Positions 11,226-22,578 of a stretch of 64,000 nt of DNA are shown in pieces. Every line of letters begins with the position of its first letter. Within the stretch, counting starts at the first letter, position 1. The notes below the pieces were generated by a model. That model saw only the letters and a list, made by a program, of their open reading frames with translations, did not search any database and was not told where the DNA came from. Made by a program: the position numbers and the translations under genes. Origin of the DNA: Halichoerus grypus (Eukaryota > Chordata > Mammalia > Carnivora > Phocidae); NCBI RefSeq assembly GCF_964656455.1, contig NC_135724.1:16072919-16136918 (forward strand), given 5' to 3'.

Positions 11226-11838
11226 GAATTGACAATAGAGGGAGTAGCTACTACCTCTAAGGCTGAGTTAAAGCCCATGGAAGAGAGCCCCTCGCCCCCC
11301 CACCCCTAATCTCCAGGGCTCCTCTATGGTGAGACCCAGACCTTGATGAAAAGGGCATTGCTGTATAGAGTGGCAGAAATTGCTAAGATCCTGGGCAAAT
11401 GGAACTTGCTGGCAATACGCCCTCTGGGGTGCTGGCAGAAGTCCTCTATCAGGACGCACCATATCTTGAAAATCACTGCCAAACTACCCAAGGAGGTGGT
11501 GGGGAAGCCATTCGTGGAGAGGTTCCTTGCCAGCAACACTCTGCTGCAGAGTCTTCTGAGGTGTCAGGCATTTCTGAGGCGCCTCGCAGGTGGCCTTCAC
11601 TGAGCATCTGCTTGAAGGGATGCTGCAGGAAGCTGATGGATGTTGGGCACTGCTGATTGCTTAGCACCTCAGGAGCTTGGTGCTAAGAAGCCACCTGCTG
11701 CCATTGCTACCCCCATCATGAGAGGTTCCATGTTCTGTGGGATCTTAGCAAGAAGTGCACACCAGAACTGAGCAGAGGAATACTTCTTGCTATCTGATAG
11801 AATAAGTGCCTGTGGTTCTTCACAGGTTTTAAACCAGT
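11226..11838. other. Unassigned GC-richer island between L1 fragments
   Basis: This ~600-bp stretch is clearly GC-richer than the AT-rich L1 sequence on both sides and carries overlapping plus-strand frames of about 85 codons (11343-11603 and 11399-11656). The first reads KRALLYRVAEIAKILGKWN and later KITAKLPKEVVGKPFVERFL, which looks protein-like, but I do not recognise a family. A decayed processed pseudogene is possible. I see no poly(A) tail or duplication. Confidence 0.35.
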
Positions 11839-11839
11839 T

Positions 11840-12110
11840 AAAAAGGGAACATTCTGTTTGGTTCCAATTATGTGAGCAAGATTAGACAAAGCTAATCGGG
11901 AATGCTAGAAGCCAGAATAGTGGTTGCCTCTTAATATGGGGGATTATAACCTGGAAAGGGCATGAGGGAAACTTAGTGATGCTGGAAATATTTACATCTT
12001 AATGTGAGTGGTAGTTACATGAGCTCTTCCCATGTAGAAAATAATCAGGCTGTGTACATAGATTAATGCAAATTACAGAATTTACTATATATGGCACACC
12101 TCAAAAGTTA
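11840..12110 (+). mobile_element. L1 3'-end fragment, sense
   Basis: It matches the L1M 3' region: 'ttggttccaattatgtgag', 'agccagaatagtggttgcc', 'aaagggcatgagggaaac', 'gaaatatttacatcttaatg' and 'gaatttactatatatggc'. There is no tail. It separates two antisense L1 ORF2 remnants. Confidence 0.72.
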
Positions 12111-12111
12111 A

Positions 12112-13100
12112 TCTTGGCTATTCTTGGCCCTTTGGGATTCTATGTAAATTTTAGAACCAGTGTCAAATTCCACCAAAAAAAAAAATCTATTAGGATTTCA
12201 TTAAATCTATAGATGAACTTGAGAACTGATGTCTTGATAAGTCTTCCAGTTCATGAGTCTATTTCCTTTGGCCTTCTTAAATGTATCTCAAAGATTTGTA
12301 TTTGTAGAATTCTTTAATTTATTGCTAGCTACTTGACATTTTAATGCTAGTCAAATGGTATCTCTTTAAAATATTTTCATTTGTGATCTCTTTATAAAAA
12401 GTAAAATTGGTTTCAATTATAAACTGGTATCCAGCAAACTTAATAAATTCCTATGCTAGAAATTTATGTGAAGGTTCTTTGGATTTTGTTTTGTAATCTT
12501 ATCAATGATTAATAAAAGTTTTTTTTGAATCTTCATTTTTTGTTTATAAATCTCACCTGGAAGAGAGCTACCTTGAGATGCTGCCTATGGACGGTATACT
12601 TATATAATACTTTTATATAGTATGGTATTGAAAATTTTGGGCTTGTTACTATAGCATACCCTGTCCTGACTAAATCAGATTAGTAAAAGCAATTCTTTTC
12701 AATTCCTAGTTTGCTGAAAGGTTTTTTATCATATATGAGTGTTAAATCCTAGCAATTGCTTTTTTGGCATCCACTGTGGTGGTGATATGATTTTTCTTCT
12801 TCTTCTTTATTTTTATCAGTGTTAAGACAAACTCCTTTTCCTGAAATAAACCCAAACTGGTCATAATGCATTATTTTGTATTTGTTGCTAGGTTAAGAAT
12901 GCTAATATTTTGTTTAGGATTTTCACATTGACAATTGTTCATGATTGAAATCATCCTTTCTCATACTTTTTTTTTTTTTTTTTAACTGGGCTTTAAGGTT
13001 TATAAAGTGAATTGGGAAGTATATCTTCTTGTCTCTTTAAGAGTTTATAAAACTGGAATCATTCAGTCCATATTTGGTAGAATCTGCCAGTGAAGCTGTT
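12112..13100 (-). mobile_element. Second L1 ORF2 remnant, antisense
   Basis: The plus strand follows reversed ORF2 again: 'ttcttggccctttgggattc', 'aggatttcattaaatctat', 'gtcttccagttcatgagtc', 'aataaacccaaactggtc' and 'tggtagaatctgccagtg'. Because it repeats the same ORF2 region seen at 9650-11000, it must be a separate insertion. Confidence 0.75.
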
Positions 13101-13250
13101 TTCAATTCTTTGTTCAAATTCAGTTTTTATGTGATGAAATCTTTTTTTTTTTTTTTTTTGATTTTAATGTTCATGGTTTGCACTTGGCTTGGTCTCATAC
13201 CCTCTTTTTCCCCTAATCTCCAGACTCATTGGAAATTTGCTATTCCTCCG

Positions 13251-13253
<3 letters not shown>

Positions 13254-13291
<38 letters not shown>

Positions 13292-13646
13292 TACTTATTT
13301 GAGGGGCGCCTGGGTGGCTCAGACGGTTAAATGTCTGCCTTCATCTCAGGTCATGATCCCAGGGTCCTGGGATTGAGCCCCACGTTCGTTCGGGCTCCTG
13401 GCTCAGCGGGGAGCCTGCTTCTCCTTCTGACTCTCCCCCTGCTCATGCTCTCTCTCTCTCTCTCTGTGTCCCAAATGAATAAATAAAATCTTTAGAAAAA
13501 AAAAGGTTTTACTTACTTGAGGTGGGGGGGGGGCACAAGCTTGTGGGGAGGGGCGGAGGGAGAGGCAGGCTCCCCACTGAGCAGGAACCTGACACGGGGC
13601 TTGATCCAGGACCCTGAGATCATGAGCTGAGTCACTCAGGTGCCCC
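13254..13646 (-). mobile_element. Older CAN-SINE, antisense, split by a younger CAN-SINE
   Basis: The T run at 13254-13284 and 'aagattttacttatttga' begin a reversed SINE. It resumes at 13505 with 'ggttttacttacttga' and runs through 'gcaggctccccactgagc', 'gaccctgagatcatgagc' and 'gagtcactcaggtgcccc'. The repeated 'g-ttttactta-ttga' segments at about 13288-13302 and 13505-13520 are the duplication made when the younger element entered. Confidence 0.93.
13303..13504 (+). mobile_element. Younger CAN-SINE nested inside the antisense SINE
   Basis: A complete plus-strand copy, from 'ggggcgcctgggtggctcag' through 'agcggggagcctgcttctcc', a (CT)n stretch and 'aataaataaaatctttag' plus A tail. It has a 4-nt-type repeat 'cgttcgttcg' in the body, an expansion of the usual 'ccgcatcggg' segment. 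It sits inside the tail region of the older copy. Confidence 0.95.
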
Positions 13647-13649
13647 TCC

Positions 13650-15235
13650 TTCTCTTTAAAGAATATTTTTTGAAGTAATTTTTAGGCTGCTTCCCTATTT
13701 TTCATCAGGTTTTATCAGCTGAATTTTCCCAGTTGTGGGTCTGCCACGTGTTTGTTACTGAGTTTCCTGCTAAGCTCTGTGCTTCCATGAGTGTCTCCGT
13801 CTGTCCGCTAAGGTTGCGAAACAACAGAGGGGTCTCAAACTGAAGTGTGTGTGGGGTTTGTCATTCAAAGTGACCATTCTGGATGCTGTGCTCACTTGCA
13901 GGTCTAGCAAGCTCTCTTTCACATGGCTGATGCTCTTTCCTCCTTGACCATCAGAGAGCATTATGTTTCTGAACGTGTCTAGGAGGTGGTGCAGAAGCAT
14001 CTTAGGCCTGATGGCAGCCTGATCCTAGTTCCACTATCTTCCCAGGGACCTTCGTTCTGGTTTCTCCCAAATCATGCTCGTGAGGGCTGTTGGGCTGCAT
14101 TTCCTGGTACCAGTGGGGACCACTTCCCAGAGACCAGAGGGTTTCAGCCACTCACCACTGCTTTTTCTCTTTCCAGACATGGAGATTTTTGTTTTCAAGT
14201 GTGCCTATGTAGATTGGATTCCCCCACCGCCCAAATATTTATGTGCTTTCTAGCCTCCCTGTGCGTTTGAAATGAAAGGAACAAAGTAATTCAGAGCTCC
14301 CTCCCTCTTACCGATGGTTATCACATGACTTTTATTTTTAAACCTCCTCATTCTTTATTGGACTCAGAACAGATGAGCAGCCTCTTAGGACTGAATTAGG
14401 ACATTACCCCAAAGTTAAATTGAGCACTTCCTTTTCCATGAAATTAGTTTTTGTGTGCCACTTTTAGATATAAAACACATCAAATTTTAAGTCAAATTAT
14501 TACTTAAAAGGTCAATATTGAGAGACAGAGTGTCTTCCATTTTTGGTATCAGTTTTGTAGCAAATATTTTTAAGACCCAAAGTTTACTACTTCTACCTAA
14601 AATTTTATTTTATACTTCAAATCTCACACACTCAATCTCACACCCTTAAAATCAAGTTTGTGAAAATTTTTATTTAAAATAAAAAATTTACACGTGTGAA
14701 AACACTCCAGTGGACTTACAAAGTAGTAGTTGAAGTATAGGTGTGCAATTAAAAGATGGAATTCAATAGTACATGCTGGTCTTACTAAGCGGCTCCACCT
14801 GCCTTGGTTTTTGGAGAGTGTCCATGCCTACACATGTGGAGTAAGCTGTTGGAACAGACTGAACAAAAAGGGAGCAGCATGACATGCACAACGAGGCATG
14901 GAGTCCGGGGTGCCGGGTGTCTTCAGTGTCTACAGTTTACCCCCACGTGGGCTTGTGACTGCTTAAAAAAAAAAAGTTGTTTTGCTGATACTTAACAATG
15001 TGAGACGTTTTGCTACATTTCTACCTCTGAGAGGAGAAGCTAGAATTTGAGGTGTCTGAGAGGGGCGCTCTGCAAATTGTAATGGATTTGATTCAGAGTT
15101 CACTCGCCCACAGGTCCTTCCTGAGCTGCTGTGATGTGTCAGGCTCTGACCTTGGTGTTGGGGGCTTGGTAGCAGCAAAACCCAGCACGATCCTTGTTCT
15201 CGACATGGTTGCTGTGGCTCCTGGTTGTCAGAAGG
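13650..15235. other. Unassigned stretch, partly AT-rich
   Basis: I recognise no gene. The segment 14280-14760 is AT-rich unique sequence without an obvious repeat origin. Frames at 13986-14270 and 14804-14995 are chance-length and without known domains. Confidence 0.5.
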
Positions 15236-15289
15236 CTAGGGGCAAATAATAACCAAATAATCATGGAGTAAATGTGAAGTTACTGCTGT

Positions 15290-15650
15290 GGGGGGTGAGC
15301 ATGTTGATGAGAAAGACCTGGGTACCGTGGGAGTGGAGTAGGCATCCGAGAAGGCTTCCTGGAGGAGGTAACATTTAGGAGATAAGGGTGAGTAGGGGTA
15401 CTCCGTGTGCAGGGGACAGCATGTTGAAATGCCACGTGGCAGGAAGGAACGTGGCCTGCTGGAGAAGCTGAAAGAAGGCCAGTGTGGCTCACACTTGGAC
15501 CGCCAGGAGAGACATGGTCTACAGGGCATCTTTGTGAGACAAGTCTGAGGGCAGGGCATGTGTGTTGTTTTGATCCTTTGTGGTGATAGGAAGCCACTAA
15601 CTTTTGCTGGTCTCAAGTAGGCAAGTGACCGAATCAAAGTTGTCTTTTGA
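15290..15650 (-). repeat. L2 (LINE-2) fragment, antisense
   Basis: Reversed L2 is recognisable from 'gaaggcttcctggagga', 'ctgaaagaaggccagtgtgg', 'tgggtaccgtgg', 'gataggaagccactaac' and 'aggcaagtgaccgaatc'. In sense direction these correspond to the L2 3' ORF2 region ('...tcctccaggaagccttcc...'). The 160-codon antisense frame over it (15236-15718) is a by-product of the pyrimidine-rich L2 strand, not a gene. Confidence 0.6.
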
Positions 15651-15719
15651 GTGGATTCTCTCAGGCTACATGCAGAAGGCCTGGAGTTTGGGTTAAAAGT
15701 TCCAAAGGAGCATGGCACT

Positions 15720-17170
15720 AGTCACACAGCGTTCGGATCAAAGAATTGCCCTTGTGTGGAAAGATCTCCACTTCGACTCCATAATCCAAGACCCATGAAG
15801 CACAGTGAGGGAGCAGAGATTTTGGCTGTTATCTATAGGGAGAAACTTTTTTCCCCTAGCAATAAATCCTGAGGGGAAGCTGTCACATGGCTCTTTAGGA
15901 AAAGGACATTGGCAGTTTGGATAATGAAAAACCAAATCAAAGAACAGAGCATGTTCTTGTCCTCATGAACCATTAATCTGGGGGCAAGTTTGCCCTCCCC
16001 CCCCCCACCCCCACGGGAGACAAGTTTTGATTATATATGGAAGCAAATTCAGAAATAGTAAGCATTAAAATGGAGAGCTAGAAAGTTGCCTTGAAGTTCC
16101 TTTTCATCCATGAGAATGTTTTATTTTTCACATGAACTTAAAGCTGAAAGCATACATTTCCATTTAGTAAAGATATTTACTTAGGAGAACTCGCCCATGT
16201 GCTGAGTGCAGGTATTGAACGCCATGCAGGGGTAGAATTTAGTCTAAAAATGGTTAGTATGCGCCTTCAAGCTTTACTTTTTTCCTTTATAAAAACACAT
16301 AACCACTTTACAACTAGCAAATTTATTTATTTTTTTACCATGTTGTAAAAACGCCTTCATTTTCTCTGTGAGCCTGAGGAGAATCCTGGTCCAGGGCGTT
16401 AGTGGCCACCCTTGGTGGACGAGGGCTGACGGCGCCCCGCCACGCCTCAGCAGGTGCCCCTCCCTCCCTCACCACCCCAGGGCGCACATGACGCTGAGAG
16501 GAAGAGCATGACTTCTTAAGGCAAGAGTCCCTCTTGCCCCCATCTCCACTGAGCGCCTCCAGACAGACTCTCAAGGTCTGTTTGCACATAGCACAAATTC
16601 CAGCGTTTTCTTATCACGTACTTGGCATTAGTAGTCCTCTGGTGGTTAAAATAAGGCTGGTACCTGCTCAGCTGAATAAAGCTTCAGGCTTGGACAACAT
16701 AACCTGAGTTCTAACACCCTAAGGTCTTAAAAAAAAAAAAAAAAAAAAATCAGTGGAGTGCACTGTACTGGGTCACAATGCAGTTTAATTTCTTTACTGT
16801 TCTTCAGAAGAATAAGTTCAGAAAGCGTAAGAAAGGTGAAGGAAGAAGAGGTGGTGAGGAAAGGCCTCATGGGGCAGCTGCTTTTGACTTGGACCTTAAA
16901 AAACCAGTAGGCTTTCCTCCTGGTGGGGACCAGGGAGCAGTCCTAGCATGAGGAACAGAGGCAGGCCAGTACAGCAGTTTTGTGGTAGGAAGGGGAGCCC
17001 TGAACCTCAAAGGTGCAGTAGGCTCAGATGGTGACCCCTGATTTTTCTCATCCTCTCCTTTCATCTTCATCTTTAGGCCTTATGACAGGGAAGGTTGTTA
17101 TTAGCAATAAGACAAGGGCAGAAGACCCAAAACATCGAATGGAACCGCAGTTGGGGTGAAGACACTGGAG
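15720..17170. other. Unassigned stretch with A23 run
   Basis: There is no recognised gene. A small CpG-containing patch lies at 16395-16480. An A run at 16731-16749 follows an AATAAA at 16675, which could be the end of a decayed processed transcript, but I find no duplication or homology to support that. Confidence 0.4.
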
Positions 17171-17172
17171 TG

Positions 17173-17380
17173 CAGTGGTTCTCAACCGTGTGTAGTGGGG
17201 ACCTTCAGCAATATCTGGAGACCTTTCTGGTTGTCACAATGGAAGGTGGGCACTGTCATATCTTAATGGGTAAAGGCCAGGGATGCTGCTGAACGTCCTA
17301 CAAAGCAGAGGCAGCTCTCCTTCCTGCCCACCAACGAAGAAGTATCCGGCCCCAATGTCAGTAGTACCGAAGTTGAGAAT
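17173..17380 (+). mobile_element. MER20 (hAT-Charlie DNA transposon), near full length
   Basis: It follows the MER20 consensus from 'cagtggttctcaaccgtg' through 'atatctggagacctttctgg', 'ttgtcacaatggaaggtg', 'gccagggatgctgctgaac', 'gtatccggccccaatgtc' and 'accgaagttgagaat'. MER20 is a ~220-bp non-autonomous eutherian element moved by a hAT transposase. In placental mammals some copies act as hormone-responsive regulatory sequence, but nothing here shows this one does. Confidence 0.88.
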
Positions 17381-17384
17381 ACAA

Positions 17385-17815
17385 TCGTGGTTGGTTTATT
17401 TGGAGGGACCAAAAAGTCCCCTTCCATTCCTCTTTTCCTTGGCTTACCAAAGGGTGTGTTACCCTTGGGCATGACTCTTACTCCTAGTATCCAGTGTCTG
17501 TTACTCAGGGGCTTTCCTTTTCAAAGTGAAAAGTAGAAGAGACAGGAGTAGGAGTGCCTTGAACGTTTTCCACAAGAACTAGAAAGCCTGTCGGGTGAGT
17601 TTATATTTCTCCTGTCAATATATATTCTGCTTGGCTTCTCCTCAGTGTTAAACACGGTATGAAGAGTTATAACTTTGGTTTCAAATGTGTTGGCAACTGT
17701 TGCTCAAGTTAAAGGAAATAAATAAAACTAACCGAAGGAAATAGTGCACAGCCTTGGTGCCTTTTCTCATCCCACCCTAAGCAGCTTCCACCGGAGAAGC
17801 ACGTAAAGGTGGATT
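17385..17815. other. Unassigned non-coding stretch
   Basis: No recognisable repeat or gene is visible. An AT-rich patch lies at 17700-17740. Confidence 0.5.
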
Positions 17816-18020
17816 AAAATCACAGGCGGGGGGGCGCAGTCCGATGAGCGTCTGACTCATGATTTCGGCTCAGGTCATGATCTCAGGGTCATGAGATTGA
17901 GCCCCATGTGGGGCTCCACACTCTGCTTGAGATTCTCTCTCCCTCTCCTTGTCCCCCACCACTAGCGTGTGCGCATGCTCTCAAATAAATAAATCTTAAA
18001 AAAAAGAAAAAAATCACAGG
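17816..18020 (+). mobile_element. CAN-SINE lacking part of its head, with 11-bp duplication
   Basis: The body (17827-18009) retains 'ggctcaggtcatgatctcag', 'gagattgagccccatgtgg' and an A-rich tail, but the head reads 'ggggggcgcagtccgatgag', so the 'ctgggtggct' part of the A box is missing. Exact 'aaaatcacagg' copies at 17816-17826 and 18010-18020 flank it. The 'gagattctctctccctctcc' form is an older subfamily shared across carnivores. Confidence 0.93.
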
Positions 18021-18024
18021 GCCT

Positions 18025-18400
18025 GAGTCTGGCCAGCACATAGTCACCACTCCCGGTGTTCTCGGGTCCCTGAGTATATTGCCTAGTATTGAGGACTGTC
18101 TGGTGGGAAAAGCCGGACTGTTCACCCTTGGGTAAGTCACTACTACGGTTAGGACTCCATGGCCTGATATCACAGGTGAGAACGTTGGACTAAATTACAC
18201 CCACAGTTGCCTTAACCCTAAGACTTTTTGTAGCCGACTGACAACCGGCTTCACCCTCTCAGACTCTCAGTAAGGGCTTCTTTCTCTGTTTTCTCTAGAA
18301 AAGAAATTCCAATTAAATCAAATGTGACTTGTTCTCCTTGAATTACAGAAGAGAGAGGAGCTCCGGGAAGATTCTCTTACACTGTTGTTCTCCTGTTTCC
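18025..18400. other. Unassigned stretch upstream of the CpG-rich segment
   Basis: I see no repeat. It contains a second acceptor-like pyrimidine tract ending in AG at 18297 ('ctttctctgttttctctag'), about 105 bases before the better one at 18402. Confidence 0.4.
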
Positions 18401-18402
18401 AG

Positions 18403-18737
18403 ACCCCAGAGGCCTCTCTCTCTGGTGTGTCCAGCAAACCAGTTGTCCTAGTGAAGACCATGGGGGGAGATGCTGGTAGCACACTCGAGGCGCGTTCTGT
18501 CCTAACACGGCAAGTCAGGTCCGCGCGTGCTGGGCCAGGCCCTAGACATCCCGGAGCAGTGACGACAGTGGTGCTGCTCGGGGCCAGGCCCGGGCGGCTG
18601 TCCCTGAGGGGCACTCGTGCAGCGAGAACCCAAATGCTTCCTCCTGTTGGCACCGCCACACGCCGCGTGGGGAGTCACGAGGGTCGTCTGGACATCTCAG
18701 AGTTACTGTGCCGCCCTGCGGACAGAGTGTTAGGAGG
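18403..18737 (+). other. Exon-like CpG-rich segment (unidentified, uncertain)
   Basis: A classic acceptor tract ('ttgttctcctgtttccag', AG at 18401-18402) is followed by 335 bases open in one frame (TPEASLSGVSSKPVVL... ending ...CRPADRVLGG), then a strong donor, agg|gtgagt, with GT at 18738. By hand count there are about 23 CpG in 18481-18745, close to the number expected from base composition, whereas the surrounding DNA is CpG-poor. This fits a small CpG island. I recognise no protein family; the peptide is rich in Arg, Gly and Ala, as any frame of GC-rich DNA would be. It may be a non-coding RNA exon, a UTR exon, or chance. Confidence 0.35.
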
Positions 18738-18744
18738 GTGAGTC

Positions 18745-20695
18745 GGTCAACACTGGCTTCCCCTGGAACCACAACAGTGTTCAACCTCTGCTGAGCAGTG
18801 AGTGAGGAGCTTTTGAAGCGCTCAGTGCGCAGAGGCTCCCCACTCCTCCAGCATTTCAATTAGCATCTCAGTGTGTGGGACCCAGGAATGTGCTGCCCCC
18901 CCCTTTTTTTTTTAAAGATCCCATGGGATTCCGGTGTGTAGGCGAGGTTGGGGGAACGGTTCTCGGGAAGTGGGGATCGGGTGTGTGCTCTGTGTCCTGG
19001 GTGCACATCTATGGAGCTCTTTCCTCTTCCTGCTGTAGTTCCTCTTTTCCAACGAATTTTAACAAATCAAGAAGCCAATAACAGGCATATTTGCTGAATA
19101 CGCAGCTATACCAGTTGTCAAAAAAAGGATTCAAAAGTTGTCAAAAATGATGAATCCCCTGTCAGGCTTTTTTTTTTTTTTCTTCCCCTCAAGGGGATTC
19201 TTGTGCTTTGAGAGAAATTGGATAGAAATTCCCTCATATTCTGTCTGAGCACCCAGGGATTAGGCTTCAGTCAGTGAGGCAAAGTGACAGACCTCCGTGT
19301 TGGTCGTATCTTCTGTTTAAACCGTGTCAGCTCTGTAGATTGGCCCTTTCCCTGTGACCAATTTGCTTTGGTCAAATACATTGATTTTTTTTCTTTACAT
19401 CTGTTTAAAATTAATTAGATACAGTTCTACCACAACTCCTTTGTGGGTTTTCCCAATGAGACACACATGTGTGTGGGTACGGGCTGCGTTCTATGTAACT
19501 TAGGTGCTGATTTATTCATAGATACCTATTACAATTCTTAAAAATCCACAAATCTTGTTAACATTTCTATGTGGCAAATGAATTTGAGCCTATTTTTATC
19601 AAATATGATCTAAGACGCGTGGGGTACACTTTCTGATGACTTAGGTTTAGAACTTGCAGAATAGAAGTGGTGTCAATCAAGGGCAGCTTAAGCAGGTCTC
19701 TTGTGTCTTTCCAGGGGGCTTTCCTTTATTAAATTAATCTTCGAACCTCCATTGCGCTGCCAGACTTGGCTTTTGTTCGAAAACCAGCTCTAGCTGGAGC
19801 TGTTGCCTGGAGACTTGAAGCAGCCTCAGAGAGCTGCCACCCTTGGTGACCCCCGTCAACCCCTCTCTCCCTACGTGTGCATTTGCCCAAGTGTGTAGTC
19901 CATGCTCATGCCTTTCTCAAAATCCGCCATCCCTTTCCCATCCATGTCCAGATCCAGGGTAGCCATATCCTCTCAGGCACGCCTATTTCCCCCCAAACAC
20001 AGGTTCACGTGAAGACCCTTCAGAGAAGAAACTGGGGTATTGGATTTTTTACAAAATGTGAACCAGCTGGTCTTTAGACTTACCAGCAGGGTTTGTCTTG
20101 GTCCTGTGCAGAAAGGCACATCCATGACTGGCCTGAAGTTCAGAGAGCATGAAGGGATTAGGGAGTGGTGTCGTCAGAAGAAAAAAACCTCTTTCAGGGA
20201 AGCAAACCCAATCTGCAGACCTGCTTGGCATCCTCCCCTCAAAAGATGGCAGGCAGATCTCTGGAGAAGATGCACTCTGGGCGAGATGTGCACAAATCCT
20301 CCGTACTTTGGAGGTGCCCATTTATCTGACTGGCCCAGAAATGCCATGGTAGGAGCTGTAGGTGGGAGGGCAAGCCGACGGGAAATGGCAGCGTCAGAAC
20401 CAGGGTCTGGATCCACTCACAGCTCATCACTGTGGGGGGGAGGGCGGGGGGCATGGCAAAAGCAATTTAATCCCACATTGAATCAGAAGCAAAATAAAAG
20501 TGGAAAGAAGTGGCTTTTAGCCTTAGGCCTCTGTTCCCTTACAGCCTTGCTACATTTGTTTGTTGGCTTAATTATAAATCCTGAGGTTTCTGACAAGTGT
20601 TAGACATCTTTCCATTTAAAATAACATTGACATTTGTAATGAAACTGCTCACGAACAAAAACATTTACTGACTAATCTTTTCCCGAACGTTTAAG
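18745..20695. other. Unassigned stretch with a 187-codon open frame
   Basis: The longest open frame of the window lies at 20040-20603 (+), 187 codons including a leucine-rich C-terminal segment (LLALGLCSLTALLHLFVGLI) that could score as a membrane helix. No homology is known to me and there is no exon-like border, so I do not call it a gene. T runs occur at 18904-18913 and 19168-19181. Confidence 0.4.
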
Positions 20696-20699
20696 TGTA

Positions 20700-21395
20700 A
20701 TATGGAGCCCATGTAGTTGGGGAGGGGGAGCTACTTTAAAAACTGTCTGAATGGTATAGCCGTTTTGGAAAACAGTTTGACATTTTCTTATAAAGTTAAA
20801 CATACATTCATCATATGACCAAGCAGTTCCACTGCTGAGTATTTAAATCCAAGTGAGATGAAAACCTATGTTTACACAAAACTGTGCATGCAAATATTTA
20901 TAGTGGCTTTTATGTGTCCTCTCCAAAAACTGGAAACAAGCCAAATGCCTTTCATCTGGGGGAATGCAGACAGCCGTGGTGTATCCCTACCGCGGAGTAT
21001 CCCTACCGTGGAATACTACTCGGCAATAAATGGGCATGAGCTGCTCATCCACGTAGGAAGGCGAATGGATTTCGAATGCATTAGTCTAAGTGTTTGAAAA
21101 AGCCAGAAACAAAAAGGCTATGACCTCCTCTGTGATTTTTTTTCTGTGACGTTCTTGCAGAGGAAAAGTTACAGGAACAGGAAACAGGTCAATGGTTGCC
21201 TAGGCCTGGATGGGAAGGGGTTAACTAAAGGGGCACTGGGGGCAAGATTTGAGGGGGATGGAACTGTTCTGTATCTTGATGGTGGAAGGCAGTTACTGAC
21301 TACACATGTATCAAATCTGGCAGCACTGTACGCTTTAAAAGGTGAATTTTACTGTATGTGATTCATGCCTTAATATATATAAAAAGAAAAATGTG
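20700..21395 (+). mobile_element. L1 3' end, sense
   Basis: Motifs of L1 ORF2 end and 3' UTR occur in order: 'ttttggaaaacagtttgac', 'atgaccaagcagttccact', 'atactactcggcaataaatg', 'caatggttgcctaggcctg', 'atcttgatggtggaaggc' and 'tttaaaaggtgaattttac'. A short internal duplication ('gtatccctaccg' twice, near 20981 and 20997) is present. Frames are degraded, and no long A tail remains. Confidence 0.8.
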
Positions 21396-21399
21396 GGGG

Positions 21400-21930
21400 G
21401 AGATGAAATCATCTCTAAGATGGGGGAGGGTCTTACTCACCTGGGGCATCAGAACTGTGGTGGCCAAAGTGGATTGGGTCCAGTCTCCTTTTAACTTAGG
21501 ACTTTATCAATGATTGGCAAAGTAGTTCATCCAGACTGAAGGCACGTGATTGAAATGAGAACTATGCCATTAGGGGTGACCTGGTGACCTATACGAGACT
21601 CTACCAGGGCTGCCTGATCTCCATTCCCGTTCTCTTCCCTTTCAAGGTCTGTCTTTTGTCCACATTGATCATATTGTGCTCGTCTATACAGATATTCTTT
21701 CCAGTATCCAATTATAATTTGAATATTCTCAGTCTCTCAGAGGTTGCTTTTTTGAAAATGTACACCCATTACTCTTATAGGTTTGTTGTCACAAGTAAAT
21801 TCAGTAAGAGACCGACTGCTGGCTTTACGAATAGCCCGGGGAGGGTGTGCACACTCTGTCTCTGTTGTGCTCTGTGTCTCTTGGCTTGTAATTTGCACAG
21901 TTGTCGCTTTGTGGTTTTGCATGGATTGGT
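21400..21930. other. Unassigned non-coding stretch
   Basis: No recognised repeat or gene. The 131-codon frame at 21584-21979 runs into the LTR that follows and has no known domain. Confidence 0.45.
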
Positions 21931-21931
21931 G

Positions 21932-22399
21932 TGGATCAGTTTGCTTGAGCTGCGACAACAAGGTCCACAAATGAGGTAGCTCATAAAAGAGAAATTTGTT
22001 TCTCAGTTCTCGGAGCTAGAAGCCTGGGCTGAAGGTGTCAGCAGGGTTGATGCTGTGGGAGGGATGTGAGGAGAATCTGTTCCATGCCTCTCCCGTACCT
22101 TCTGGAGGTTTGCAGGGCAGGCAGCCTTTGGCGTTCCTTAGCTCCTGTTGCAGCACCCCAATCTCTGCCTTTATTGTCACATGGCGTTCTCCCTGGGTGT
22201 GCATCTGTGTCTGAATTTTCTCTTTCTGTAACACCAATATGTTGGGTTAGGGGCTCACCTTTCTTCAGTATGACCTCATTTTACCTAATTACATCTATAA
22301 TGACCCTATTTCTAAGGTCACATTTGGAGGTACTGGGAGTGAGGACTTCAACATATGAATTTGTCGGGGTGTGGAGGGAGCACTGTTCAACCCATAACA
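21932..22399 (-). mobile_element. MLT1-type LTR (ERVL-MaLR), antisense
   Basis: Reading the plus strand, the reversed MLT1 landmarks occur in order: 'ttgagctgcgacaacaagg', 'gaaatttgtttctcagttc', 'ggagctagaagcctgggc', 'aatctctgcctttattgtc', 'acctcattttacctaatta', 'caacatatgaatttgtc' and terminal 'caacccataaca'. The element is a solo LTR of an ancient endogenous retrovirus-like family with no coding content. Confidence 0.8.
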
Positions 22400-22578
22400 G
22401 TGTATCAACTGCTTTTTTCACCAGGGTAAGAGGCAACTACCTGGAGGTAAAAGTCTCTCCTTACCCCAAATTTGGCAAATACTCAGAAGCCCCAAGACCT
22501 ATGTAACACAGTTAAACACCTTGCCAGGCTGCAGTAAAATAGAGACTATCCCTATAAATTTACTTAATGAAAGCTACA

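Noticed and set aside
15236..15718. 160-codon Ser/Pro/Cys-rich minus frame
   Set aside because: It is the pyrimidine-rich strand of an L2 relic.
16600..16750. AATAAA plus A run as end of a processed pseudogene
   Set aside because: No parent gene recognised and no target-site duplication found.
20040..20603. 187-codon open frame, longest in the window, with a leucine-rich end
   Set aside because: No known domain, no splice borders, no promoter signal; one frame of this length among 128 kb of both strands is expected occasionally.
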